A DNA stretch of 64,000 nucleotides from Phormidium tenue FACHB-886 (GTDB taxonomy: Bacteria; Cyanobacteriota; Cyanobacteriia; Elainellales; Elainellaceae): contig NZ_JACXWX010000001.1 of the NCBI RefSeq assembly GCF_014764505.1, positions 434,001 through 498,000 on the forward strand, given 5' to 3'. The position numbers were made by a program, and so were the translations under genes. Numbering within the stretch: position 1 is the stretch's first letter; each line of letters starts with the position of its first letter. The notes under the pieces were generated by a model. It worked only from the letters and a program-made list of their open reading frames with translations. It did no database searches and was not told the DNA's origin. Shown in pieces: positions 56,153 through 64,000 of this stretch.

Positions 56153-58861
56153 ATGAAAAAGCCAACTTACGCTTTCATCAAGGCTTTGCGATTCTCCCTC
56201 CTTAGCGCAGTTACGGCGGTTGCTTGCCTGCTGCTTGCGGCTAGCCCTGCCCCACCGATCGCGACTTCAGCTGTTACCCCAACGGTTGCCCCAACGGTTG
56301 CTCAAGTGTCAATTGAGCAGAGCCAGCTTCTGTATGAGTCTGGGCGTTACGTGGACGCAGCTCAATTGCTGCAGCAGGCGATCCAAGCCTATGCAGCCCA
56401 AGGCGACAAGCTGCGCCAAGCGCTGGCTTTGAGCAATCTATCGTTGACCTACCAGCAGCTAGGACAATGGGCAGAAGCAAATCAAGCCATCAGCGATAGC
56501 CTGGCGCTGTTGCCGCGAGCCCAATCGACAGACAGTCTACGAGCCTTGGCACAGGTGCTAAATATTCAGGGGCAATTGCAGCTGGCGCAGGGACAGTCGG
56601 AGCAGGCGCTCGCTACTTGGGAGCAAACAACTGCCACCTACGAACAGCTAGACGATCTACCGGGGATTCTGCAAAGCCAGATCAACCAGGCTCAGGCGTT
56701 GCAGGCGCTAGGGCTTTATCGACGTGCCATTTCAACGCTCAGTGAGATTACTCAAACCCTGCAAACCCAGCCCGATTCCTTGACCCAAGCGATCGCCCTT
56801 CGCACCTTGGGGGATGCGCTTTTGGTATCAGGCAACCTGCCGCCCGCCCGCGATGCCCTGCAGAATAGCCTAAACGTGGCAACCCGCCTGCAGCAGCCTG
56901 AGGCGATTGCAGCTGCCCAGCTCAGCTTGGGTAATTTAACCCGTGCTGAAGCCGTCAATAGTCTGACGCTGAGCAATCTCAGCATTGCGGAAGCTGTTGC
57001 GCTGCTGAACGCTCCTCCGGAACCGCCGCGCAGCGCTGCTGCAATTTTGATCCAGCGGCGCAAAGCTGAGGCAGCCCAGGCTTTCTTGCAGCAAACCGAG
57101 CAGGCGATCGCGCTTTACCAGCAGGCAGCCACCCGTTCAACGCCCAAAACCCATTTGCAGGCGCAGCTCAATCAGCTCAACCTGTGGGTAGAAACGCAGC
57201 GCTGGACAGAGGCACAAGCCCTTTATCCGCTGATTGAAGCAGAGCTAGAGGTGTTGCCTGTTGATCGAACGAGTATCTACAACCGAATTAATTTGGCACA
57301 GAGTCTCGTGAAGCTCGATGCACAATCCCCCGCTCTGCAAATGGCTGCACAGCTGCTTGCCCTTGCCGGTCAGCAAGCCAAAGACCTAGGAGACAGCCGC
57401 GCCCAGTCTTATGCGCTGGGCAACCTGGGCAGCCTTTATGAGAAAACGCAGCAGTGGCAGCAGGCGCGATCGCTCACCCAGCAGGCATTGATGCTGTCCC
57501 AGGCGACGAATGCCTCGGATATCGCCTATCGCTGGCAATGGCAGATGGGACGGCTGCTGAAGATAGACGATCGGGAAGCCGCCATCAACGCCTATGCGGA
57601 AGCTGTTGCGACCCTGCAGACCTTACGAAATGATCTGGTTGCGGTAAATCGGGATGTGCAGTTCTCGTTTCGGGAGAGTGTAGAGCCCGTCTATCGAGAG
57701 TTTGTAGCTCTGTTGCTCCAGTCGGGTTCGGTTTCGGAAATAACGGCTGAAAGGCTGACTCAAGCGCAGGATGTCATCGAGGGGCTACAGATCGCCGAAC
57801 TTGATAATTTCTTTCGTGAGGCTTGTCTAGATACTACGTTTGGACTGAATCAAGTGATCGATCGCGCTAACTTAGCGGCAGCGGTTTTTTATACCATTGT
57901 CTTGCCCGATCGTCTGGAAGTCATCCTGAAAGTGCCGCAGCAGCCACTCCGCTATCACAGCATTGCAGTTTCGCAGGCAGAGGTGGAGGCAACTGTAGAT
58001 ACGCTGCTAACAGAGCTGAAAAAACCCTTTGTTTCGGAACCGCTGCAAACCAATGCTCAACAGCTCTATAGCTGGTTGATTCGTCCGCAGCTGGCAGCGC
58101 TTCAGGAGAACAATGTGGAAACGCTGGTGTTTGTGCTGGATGGAGCGCTGCGGAGTATTCCCGTTGCAGCCCTCTACGACGGACAGCAGTATTTGATCGA
58201 AAACTATAGTGTGGCGATCGCGCCTGGATTGCAGCTACCCGACCCCAAACCGCTAGAGCAGCGTCAGCTTAAAGCGCTGGTGGCTGGACTTAGCGAAGCG
58301 CGCGAAAGCTTTCCGCCGCTCAACTTTGTGCAAACGGAAGTTGAGCGCATTCAAGCAGATGTGCCCAGCCAAGTTCTGCTCAACCAAAATTTCACCGAGG
58401 AGAAATTTCAGGAGCTAGTCGATGCCTCTGATTTTTCGATCGTCCATATTGCTACGCACGGTCAGTTCAGCTCCAATGCCACTGATACTTTCATCCTGAC
58501 CTGGGACAACCGCATCAACGTCAATGAGCTGGCTAGTCTGCTCCAGGCTAGAGACATTCGTAGCCCAGAGCCGATCGAACTACTGGTGTTGAGCGCTTGC
58601 CAAACTGCAGTGGGCGATCGGCGTGCCACGCTGGGGCTTGCTGGAATTGCCGTGCGGGCGGGTGCAAGGAGTACGATCGCTTCTTTGTGGAGCCTGGACG
58701 ATGAAGCCGGGGCAGCTTTAATGAGCGAATTTTATCAAGCGCTCAGGCAGACTCCCATCTCGAAAGCAGAAGCCTTACGGCGGGCACAGCGCAAGCTAAT
58801 TGCCGATGCTCAAGCACCCCGCTTTTGGTCGCCTTATGTGCTGCTAGGAAACTGGCTCTAG
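56153..58861 (+). CDS. Secreted TPR-CHAT domain protein
   Basis: 902 residues. Signal peptide at about 1-35 (KALRFSLLSAVTAVACLLLA, ending before Pro/Ala/Thr repeats). TPR repeats occupy about 50-480 (for example LLYESGRYVDAAQLLQQAIQ). The C-terminal CHAT (caspase HetF-associated) protease domain has catalytic His in VHIATHGQFSSNATDTFIL and Cys in LLVLSACQTAVGDRRATLGL, both intact, with LAGIAVRAGARSTIASLWSL after. AGGAG lies before ATG 56153. Adjacency to TpsB suggests a role at the outer membrane, perhaps maturing exported proteins. The last 18 bp overlap the end of uvsE on the other strand. Confidence 0.9.
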   Translation: MKKPTYAFIKALRFSLLSAVTAVACLLLAASPAPPIATSAVTPTVAPTVAQVSIEQSQLLYESGRYVDAAQLLQQAIQAYAAQGDKLRQALALSNLSLTYQQLGQWAEANQAISDSLALLPRAQSTDSLRALAQVLNIQGQLQLAQGQSEQALATWEQTTATYEQLDDLPGILQSQINQAQALQALGLYRRAISTLSEITQTLQTQPDSLTQAIALRTLGDALLVSGNLPPARDALQNSLNVATRLQQPEAIAAAQLSLGNLTRAEAVNSLTLSNLSIAEAVALLNAPPEPPRSAAAILIQRRKAEAAQAFLQQTEQAIALYQQAATRSTPKTHLQAQLNQLNLWVETQRWTEAQALYPLIEAELEVLPVDRTSIYNRINLAQSLVKLDAQSPALQMAAQLLALAGQQAKDLGDSRAQSYALGNLGSLYEKTQQWQQARSLTQQALMLSQATNASDIAYRWQWQMGRLLKIDDREAAINAYAEAVATLQTLRNDLVAVNRDVQFSFRESVEPVYREFVALLLQSGSVSEITAERLTQAQDVIEGLQIAELDNFFREACLDTTFGLNQVIDRANLAAAVFYTIVLPDRLEVILKVPQQPLRYHSIAVSQAEVEATVDTLLTELKKPFVSEPLQTNAQQLYSWLIRPQLAALQENNVETLVFVLDGALRSIPVAALYDGQQYLIENYSVAIAPGLQLPDPKPLEQRQLKALVAGLSEARESFPPLNFVQTEVERIQADVPSQVLLNQNFTEEKFQELVDASDFSIVHIATHGQFSSNATDTFILTWDNRINVNELASLLQARDIRSPEPIELLVLSACQTAVGDRRATLGLAGIAVRAGARSTIASLWSLDDEAGAALMSEFYQALRQTPISKAEALRRAQRKLIADAQAPRFWSPYVLLGNWL

Positions 58862-59773
58862 GACGGGCAGCGGCTGGCTTAGCCACTCTTGGCGTAGCTT
58901 GGCGATCGCTTCTTCTTTACGCTTGGCTTCGATTTCGATCCAGGGAGCGTCCCAATAGGCGCTCGGCATGGTGGTGATGTAGTCGCTGTGCTGGGGGTCG
59001 GTAAAGAAGGTTCTGCCATTTGAAATGTGAACGACCTGCCAGTCGGGATTTTGCCAGGTGGAACGGGCTGCCGCTAGCATCTCAGCAACGCTGGCATCTT
59101 CATAGGTTTCTAGGTGCTCATGGATCGCATGGTGATGGGCATCAAACACCATTGGCACATTTGCCGCCTGACAGATCGCAGCAATTTCTGCCGAGCTATA
59201 GGTGTACTCATCGTTTTCCAGCGTGATGCGCGATCGTATTGTTTCCGGTAAGTCCCGAATCACGTCGATCAGCCGCTCTGCCCGATCTCCTTTGCCGCCA
59301 TGAACATTCATTAGCGCCCAAGGCGACTGCGGCAAGCCCAAGAGGTCGAAAATGTGGGCTTGCATGTTGAGAATTTTCAGGCTGTTCTCGATTACCTCTG
59401 GACGATCGGAGTTCAGCACCACAAACTGGTCAGGATGTAGGATGATTCTGACTTTTAGCTCGGCAGCGCTTTCTCCAATCTGCTTCATCAGGTCTGCAAA
59501 CTCTGGCAAAAGCTCTTGTCCCAGCGGGTCATCTGCAAAAGGCAACAGAGCCGAGGTCATGCGGTACAGCCGGATATTCTCGTTTGCACAAAAGGTGATC
59601 GCGCGGCCTAGCCGCTTCAGGTTCTCGGCGTATAGCGCTCGCAGTGCCGCGATCTGTTCAATGGGAGGTAGCTGCAACAGCCGTTTGCGGGTAATCGTCC
59701 GAAACCGCACTTTGTCTGAAGCTGTAATACAAACTAATCCTAGTTCTGGTAATTGGGTAATCGATCGCTCCAT
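58844..59773 (-). CDS. uvsE: UV damage endonuclease UvsE
   Basis: TIM-barrel, metal-dependent endonuclease that nicks 5' of UV photoproducts and starts an excision path separate from UvrABC. 309 residues. Conserved pieces: ENIRLYRMTSALLPFADDPL, RIILHPDQFVVLNS, MNVHGGKGDRAERL, RITLENDEYTYSS, VPMVFDAHHHAIHEH, with the His, Glu and Asp ligands present. A TTG upstream (59821) is in frame, but ATG 59773 has GGAAAG before it. Confidence 0.93.
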   Translation of the reverse strand: MERSITQLPELGLVCITASDKVRFRTITRKRLLQLPPIEQIAALRALYAENLKRLGRAITFCANENIRLYRMTSALLPFADDPLGQELLPEFADLMKQIGESAAELKVRIILHPDQFVVLNSDRPEVIENSLKILNMQAHIFDLLGLPQSPWALMNVHGGKGDRAERLIDVIRDLPETIRSRITLENDEYTYSSAEIAAICQAANVPMVFDAHHHAIHEHLETYEDASVAEMLAAARSTWQNPDWQVVHISNGRTFFTDPQHSDYITTMPSAYWDAPWIEIEAKRKEEAIAKLRQEWLSQPLPVLEPVS

Positions 59774-59807
59774 TGTTCTTTCCGGCGCTGCGTGCTTGAC
59801 TAGAGTT

Positions 59808-59856
59808 AGATTGCCTTTCAAGAACTGCAGCTTACACAGCTCTCAAAAGGCAATCT
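59808..59856 (-). terminator. Hairpin between DUF3140 gene and uvsE
   Basis: AGATTGCCTTT (59808-59818) pairs with AAAGGCAATCT (59846-59856), with further weak pairing inside. It lies 41 bp past the DUF3140 stop and 35 bp before the uvsE start on the minus strand, so it is either a terminator or an attenuator in the uvsE leader. No T-tract. Confidence 0.4.
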
Positions 59857-59897
59857 ACACTTTGAGATATCAAGAAAATTGCACTATGCTCTGAACT

Positions 59898-60242
59898 TTA
59901 GTTTTTCAGCGGGTCGTGTCCCCAGTTCATTAGGGAGTGTCTCCAGCGAGTATCTTCGATCTCTCCAGAAGGGCGCTGCGCGGAATGACGATGAACATAG
60001 CTCACCACTTTTCGCATATGAGCAATGTCATCCTCGCTGTATTCAGATTGCTTCTTGCCTAACAGTTCTACAATCCGCCGTCCCGAAGCATGACCCGTTG
60101 ATTCATCGCGATCGCTTTGCTTCTGACCCACTTCTTTGGAGTCTTCGGTTTCCAACCAGCGAGTTAGTTCTGTGGCAGACATGTTCATAGCCTGCTTAAA
60201 TTCCTGGATGGTTTCTTTTTCGGTATTCTTTGTATCAACCAT
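59898..60242 (-). CDS. DUF3140 family protein
   Basis: 114 residues, charged, no signal. The family pattern is clear: EFKQAMNMSATELTRWLETEDSKEVG, then GHASGRRIVELLGKK, DDIAHMRKVVSYVHRH and a C-terminal RWRHSLMNWGHDP. The family is often beside DUF2945 genes and is thought to be DNA- or stress-related, but no function is established. Its ATG overlaps the DUF2945 stop (TAATG), so translation is coupled. Confidence 0.88.
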   Translation of the reverse strand: MVDTKNTEKETIQEFKQAMNMSATELTRWLETEDSKEVGQKQSDRDESTGHASGRRIVELLGKKQSEYSEDDIAHMRKVVSYVHRHSAQRPSGEIEDTRWRHSLMNWGHDPLKN

Positions 60243-60454
60243 TAGTCTTTTTTCTTTAGGGCATCCGGTTTATGAGCCGCTTCTTTTCCGGTTTTGTCAC
60301 TTTCAACTAAATATTCCGGATTTTCCTTTGAGGCTTTAACGTGATGCCCTTTAATATCTGTTGGCTCGGTCAACTTCTTGACCACTTTGCCTTCTGTTTT
60401 GCCGTTGCGCGAGTTCCACTCAACGCTATCTCCCTTTTTGAATTCTTCCGTCAT
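60242..60454 (-). CDS. DUF2945 (HVA1/TUDOR-like) small protein
   Basis: 70 residues, highly charged, a small SH3/Tudor-like barrel: KKGDSVEWNSRNGKTEGKVV, then HHVKASKENPEYLVESDKTG and a Lys-rich tail. The same family appears in fungi as HVA1. Function unknown; a nucleic-acid contact is plausible from the basic composition. First gene of a coupled pair with DUF3140. Confidence 0.88.
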   Translation of the reverse strand: MTEEFKKGDSVEWNSRNGKTEGKVVKKLTEPTDIKGHHVKASKENPEYLVESDKTGKEAAHKPDALKKKD

Positions 60455-60494
60455 TGTTGCTCCTGTTGGGCTAAGGTGTCCTATGGTTTAAGCG

Positions 60495-60529
60495 AGTCTG
60501 TAGATCTTCACACAGAAGATCTACAGACT
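60495..60529. terminator. 15-bp perfect hairpin upstream of DUF2945
   Basis: AGTCTGTAGATCTTC (60495-60509), loop ACACA, GAAGATCTACAGACT (60515-60529). It lies after the minus-strand lipoprotein stop (60603) and 40 bp before the DUF2945 start. It may end the lipoprotein transcript or fold in the DUF2945 leader. No T-tract. Confidence 0.5.
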
Positions 60530-60602
60530 TGATAAATGCGCAAGCTGCGCTTATTGGTACTTAGGTGCGAATCGAATTTATATTGTTGGCACTGTTAACG
60601 TT

Positions 60603-61142
60603 CTAGGACGCTTTGTCTTTAGCGTAGTCCGCCACGTCTTCTGCACCCCGCTGAACGTTTCTACCCGTCCGTTCTGCGTTCTGCTTTGCGGTTTGTGTTG
60701 CATCTTCCAGGTTATCACCTGCTCTATCTACATTCTTTTGAAGGTTGCGGAAGCCTTCCTTGGCATTCTGCTTAAGACGATTGGTTGCATCAGTGATCAC
60801 TTCGCCTGCATCTTCAGCAGGGTTGGGCGGGGTGGTATTTCTCGCTTCATCGATCACATCATCGAGGTCATCAACCCGGTTCACGTTTCGCTTGGCACGC
60901 TCAACCAGCATTTTGGCTTTGTCTTCCGTTTCTGTAGTCGCCTGACCCGCATCGTAATCGTTATAGCTAGACGTTCCAGAATTGGGTTTCTGAGAACCTG
61001 TGCCTGCCGCAACAGTTGAGGGGCTGCAAGCAACGCTAGTTAGTAGCAAAGCTCCTGCCAGCACTACGACAAAGAGTTGTCTTAACCGCAAATTTCCAAA
61101 AAACGCCGTGATTCTAGCTGTTAGATGAGATGCGATCTTCAT
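60603..61142 (-). CDS. LEA-like lipoprotein
   Basis: 179 residues. A long basic N-terminus (HLTARITAFFGNLRLRQLF) precedes the hydrophobic core and lipobox LTSVAC (Cys about residue 39). The mature part is very polar, with repeated Asn/Ala/Asp/Lys-rich amphipathic helices (RNVNRVDDLDDVIDEA, NRLKQNAKEGFRNLQKNVDR, ATQTAKQNAERTGRNVQRGA), the composition of LEA/apolipoprotein-like stress proteins. It may protect the envelope. It has GGAGCAG before the ATG. Same strand as the DUF2945/DUF3140 pair, beyond a hairpin. Confidence 0.8.
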   Translation of the reverse strand: MKIASHLTARITAFFGNLRLRQLFVVVLAGALLLTSVACSPSTVAAGTGSQKPNSGTSSYNDYDAGQATTETEDKAKMLVERAKRNVNRVDDLDDVIDEARNTTPPNPAEDAGEVITDATNRLKQNAKEGFRNLQKNVDRAGDNLEDATQTAKQNAERTGRNVQRGAEDVADYAKDKAS

Positions 61143-61312
61143 TGCAACTGCTCCTTATTTATTTTGTTTATCCGTACTGTTCGTACTGATGGATACACTT
61201 TGAGGATAGTTGCGAGTCGATCGTCTTCTCGTCTAGCCAAGGGGATATTCTGAATCACCCCGAAAGGCAGAACACTCGCTTTGCAGCCACTCCACATCAC
61301 AAATTCCCAGCA

Positions 61313-61347
61313 TAAATAATGGGTTGACGAAGCCAACCCATTATTTA
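61313..61347 (-). terminator. Hairpin after the phosphohexomutase gene
   Basis: TAAATAATGGGTTG (61313-61326) pairs with CAACCCATTATTTA (61334-61347), 14 bp, loop 7. On the minus strand it begins 25 bp after the stop and ends in ATTATTTA. Probable terminator. Confidence 0.65.
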
Positions 61348-61372
61348 CGTGCCTAAAAACTGATTTACGCGA

Positions 61373-62833
61373 TTAGACAGCGCTTGCCCAGTCTTTTGCC
61401 CACAGTAGATTGCGCTGCACCGTTTCCGGGCTCAGCGCTTCAGAATAGAGCCGCAGAACGGGTTCTGTGCCGCTAAAGCGAACCAGCAGCCAACTCTGGT
61501 CGGCAAGCTGAAACTTGTAGCCGTCGATCGCCAGGCACTCCACCACTGCCTGCCCTGCAATTTCTTTAAGCGGCTGGCTCTCTAGCTGGTCGATCAGGCG
61601 CGAGCGTACATCCATCCCTGCCAGCGGTAGATCGATGCGGTCATAGTGCGAACTGTATCCCGTCTTCTGCTGCAGGTTCGCATATAAGTCGCTGAGGTCT
61701 TTACCTGATTGGACGATCGCCTCCAGCACATACAGCGCCGACAGCAGCGCATCGCGTTCGGGGATGTGATGCCCATAGCCGATGCCGCCCGACTCTTCAC
61801 CGCCTAGCAGCACCTGCGCCTCCAGCATCCGATCGGCAATATATTTGTAGCCGATCGGCGTTTGGTAGACGGACAAGTTGTAGAGCTTAGCGACTTCTGG
61901 AATTAAGTTAGAGCCGCTGATGGTTTTGATGACCTCACCTGTGAAGCCCCGTTGGGTGGCAAGGTGCTCAATGAGCACCGGGATGAGTACCTGAGAGCTG
62001 AGAAAATCTCCCTGCCCATCCACCGCTGCTACTCGATCGCTGTCTCCATCAAACACCAAGCCTACCGCTAGCCCAGTTGGGTTCTCCTGCCGATAGGCTT
62101 TGATGCGCTCAAACAGGGTAGACAGGTAGCGGGGCAACGGCTCTGGGGCACCTCCGCCAAACAAAGGATCGCGATCGCTGTTTAACTCCTGGATCGGAAT
62201 GCCCAAGAGCTGCTCTAATCCGCTCGCAGCGGCTCCGTGCATCACGTCTGCAAACACGGTCAGCTTGCCAGAAGCAATCGCCGCTTTCAAGCTACCCACA
62301 TCCACCCTGGAGCGCAACGCCTCGCAGTAGCTCTGCCAGGGGTTAAAGGTTTCCAGCTTGCCAGGAGCGCTGGGTTCAGGCTGGATGCCCTCCTGCAGCA
62401 TTGCCTCGATCTGCTTCGTCACTTCCGGCGGCACTGAGCCACCAAAGCCCCCCTTTACCTTCAAGCCAGAATAGATGCCTGGATTGTGGCTAGCCGTAAT
62501 CACTAACGCCCCCAGCGCATTGAGCTGTTTGGCTGCCCAGCTAAAAGCAGGCGTAGGCGCGTAAGTTTCTGAGAGCAGCACATCATAGCCTGCTGCCTGC
62601 ACTGCGGCGGCTGTGGCTTGGGCAAAATTTTCTGAAAGAAAGCGGCGATCATAGCCCACAATCACGGTGCGGCTGCGGCTGCCATAGGTTTTTTCTAGGG
62701 CAATTGCCGCAAGCGGAGCCACCCGCATCACCCGCTCGAAGGTGAAATCAGCGGCAATGATGCCTCGCCAACCATCCGTTCCAAAGGCGATCGGCTTTGC
62801 AGTTAGAGACGCAGGAGAAAGGGAAGCTGACAT
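61373..62833 (-). CDS. Phosphoglucomutase/phosphomannomutase family protein
   Basis: Alpha-D-phosphohexomutase, 486 residues, interconverting hexose 1- and 6-phosphates for glycogen, cell-wall or polysaccharide sugars. Active-site phosphoserine loop TASHNPGIYSGLKVKG, metal loop DGDSDRVAAVD, sugar-binding GGEESGGIGYG and C-terminal phosphate loop RFSGTEPVLRLY are all intact. Whether glucose or mannose is preferred cannot be read. ATG start; monocistronic. Confidence 0.92.
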   Translation of the reverse strand: MSASLSPASLTAKPIAFGTDGWRGIIAADFTFERVMRVAPLAAIALEKTYGSRSRTVIVGYDRRFLSENFAQATAAAVQAAGYDVLLSETYAPTPAFSWAAKQLNALGALVITASHNPGIYSGLKVKGGFGGSVPPEVTKQIEAMLQEGIQPEPSAPGKLETFNPWQSYCEALRSRVDVGSLKAAIASGKLTVFADVMHGAAASGLEQLLGIPIQELNSDRDPLFGGGAPEPLPRYLSTLFERIKAYRQENPTGLAVGLVFDGDSDRVAAVDGQGDFLSSQVLIPVLIEHLATQRGFTGEVIKTISGSNLIPEVAKLYNLSVYQTPIGYKYIADRMLEAQVLLGGEESGGIGYGHHIPERDALLSALYVLEAIVQSGKDLSDLYANLQQKTGYSSHYDRIDLPLAGMDVRSRLIDQLESQPLKEIAGQAVVECLAIDGYKFQLADQSWLLVRFSGTEPVLRLYSEALSPETVQRNLLWAKDWASAV

Positions 62834-63011
62834 AGGAGAAGGAATGAGGGATAAATTGTTGCTGATTTTCGCTGTTTTTGGCGGTGCAATACACCCTGTA
62901 GATTCTTTAAACTCACTACAAATCTCGATCCAGTTTAAACATCAAAGCGATCGACTTTGTACTTTCTTTAGACAACCTGCCCGTAACTTCACAAATCTGC
63001 GCAATTCATCC

Positions 63012-64000
63012 TCATCCCTCCTTTGTTCCTCCCTCCCTGCCAACCGCCTCCATTGCCTCTACCCGGTCGCGTCCGTTGCGCTTTGCAGCATACAGTGCTT
63101 TGTCAGCGCGTTGCAGTACATCCCAAGCAGAACGGTCGTAGGAGGAGCTTTGCTGAGCGACACCAAAGCTAGCAGTGACCTGTAGTTCACCGATTTTGGT
63201 GTGCATGGGCTGGGTGCGGATGGCCCGGCGCAGGCGCTCCGCTACATCGATCGCCATATCCAGCGGTGTGTCAGTCAGGATGATGACGAACTCTTCACCA
63301 CCGTAGCGATAGGCGAGCGTTCCGCGTCGCAACTGCCCCTGCAGACGCTGCGATAGCTCTATGAGCACTTCATCGCCGATGAGATGTCCGTAGTCATCAT
63401 TAACGGTTTTAAAGTAATCAATGTCACAAACAATCACGCTGAAGCAGGGCTGGATCGTCCAGACGGCTCCCGTGCTGATCTGCTCGAGTTCATGCTCTAG
63501 CGATCGGCGGTTCATTAGCTGCGTCAGATCGTCTAGCAGCAGGGTTTGCCGCAGGGAATCGTTTTGGACGCGCAATAGCTCTTGGCGTTTCCAGAGGCGC
63601 TGATAGTTCTGGGCGTTGGTGAGGGCGATCGCAGCTTGGTCTGCGACTTGCCGGACAGTTTGCAGCTCATCGAGCAGATACGATCGCTCCTGCTGATAAG
63701 AGAGCAGTGCCACAGCTCCAAAAAATTCTTCTTGAATAAACAGCGGTACTAGCAGCACCGACAACACGCCAATGGAGCGCATCCAATCCTGTAGTGGATC
63801 AAGTTCGGGATCATTTAGCCCCATTTGCAGATAGGACGCGCCGCCCTGCATAAACATTTCGATCACGTTTTGCCAGAAGTGGCGCTGGCTCTGGCGTACT
63901 TCTAGCAGCGGCAGTTCCCGGTTTGGGTAGTCCCACACCGTCAGGATGATCGCCGGATCGTCGCGCAGACCCACCAGAATAGAGCGATCGCACTGCAAGC
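63012..64000 (-). CDS. GAF-GGDEF diguanylate cyclase (5' end outside window)
   Basis: At least 329 residues, open to the window edge, so the N-terminus is missing. Residues about 1-130 form a GAF-type sensor (ILTVWDYPNRELPLLEVRQS to LLVPLFIQEEFFGAVALLSY), followed by a linker helix and a GGDEF domain (DDLTQLMNRRSLEHEL, ICDIDYFK-type metal site VIVCDIDYFKTVNDDYGH, and catalytic YRYGGEEF). It should make cyclic di-GMP. The inhibitory site aligned five residues before the GGEEF reads RxxT instead of RxxD, so product inhibition may be lost. Membrane segments, if any, would lie outside the window. Confidence 0.9.
   Translation of the reverse strand, partial: LQCDRSILVGLRDDPAIILTVWDYPNRELPLLEVRQSQRHFWQNVIEMFMQGGASYLQMGLNDPELDPLQDWMRSIGVLSVLLVPLFIQEEFFGAVALLSYQQERSYLLDELQTVRQVADQAAIALTNAQNYQRLWKRQELLRVQNDSLRQTLLLDDLTQLMNRRSLEHELEQISTGAVWTIQPCFSVIVCDIDYFKTVNDDYGHLIGDEVLIELSQRLQGQLRRGTLAYRYGGEEFVIILTDTPLDMAIDVAERLRRAIRTQPMHTKIGELQVTASFGVAQQSSSYDRSAWDVLQRADKALYAAKRNGRDRVEAMEAVGREGGTKEG

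Overview
The window reads as chromosomal DNA of a cyanobacterium of moderate G+C, probably a filamentous Leptolyngbya-like type; the genus cannot be fixed from the sequence. Evidence: a Mg-protoporphyrin cyclase (acsF), the cyanobacterial atpD-atpC pair, the ndhA-I-G-E operon, sufR with sufBCDS, ferredoxin-thioredoxin reductase, solanesyl diphosphate synthase, and frequent HIP1 octamers (GCGATCGC). No phage, IS transposase, rRNA or CRISPR array was seen.

Layout. 1-1.8 kb: end of an ABC importer operon of the nitrate/sulfonate/taurine type. 1.8-6.6 kb: membrane and secreted proteins, partly unknown. 6.8 kb: a MITE-like hairpin. 7.3-18.8 kb: a polysaccharide locus on the minus strand with a Wzx-type flippase, two GT2 and one GT4 glycosyltransferases, two paralogous GMC oxidoreductases, a 2OG-Fe(II) oxygenase and a Wzy/O-antigen-ligase-type membrane protein. 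19-30 kb: core metabolism, namely cobD, acsF, initiator tRNA-Met, atpD-atpC, cobU, nadK and ndhAIGE. 30-32 kb: a sigma-like protein, a small unknown protein and an SH3 lipoprotein. 32.2-38.5 kb: the Fe-S assembly locus sufR / ftrC-sufB-C-D-S, with two SufR-type operators in the divergent gap. 38.6-45.4 kb: TspO-like protein, lipoprotein, VanX-type dipeptidase, FHA protein, nitrilase-family hydrolase, cation/proton antiporter, murI. 45.6 kb: an unlisted 33-residue one-helix membrane peptide. 46.4-52.6 kb: sds, glycosyltransferase, DUF547, rhodanese, a primase-polymerase (AEP) homologue and a methyltransferase. 53.3-58.9 kb: a PAS-LuxR regulator behind a strongly folded leader, then a two-partner-secretion TpsB pore and a secreted TPR-CHAT protein. 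58.8-64 kb: uvsE, DUF3140/DUF2945, a LEA-like lipoprotein, a phosphohexomutase and a truncated GAF-GGDEF protein.

Many starts were moved from the longest open frame to an internal ATG/GTG with a better Shine-Dalgarno sequence or a better family fit; each case is stated. The observations most worth a second look are the nested-stem leader at 53285-53396 whose outer stem covers the ribosome binding site; the AEP-type protein whose 3' end runs 167 bp antisense into a rhodanese gene and whose upstream region holds clustered repeats; ftrC placed between SufR operators and sufB; the 33-residue peptide at 45.6 kb; and the 60-bp tandem duplication at 52.6 kb.
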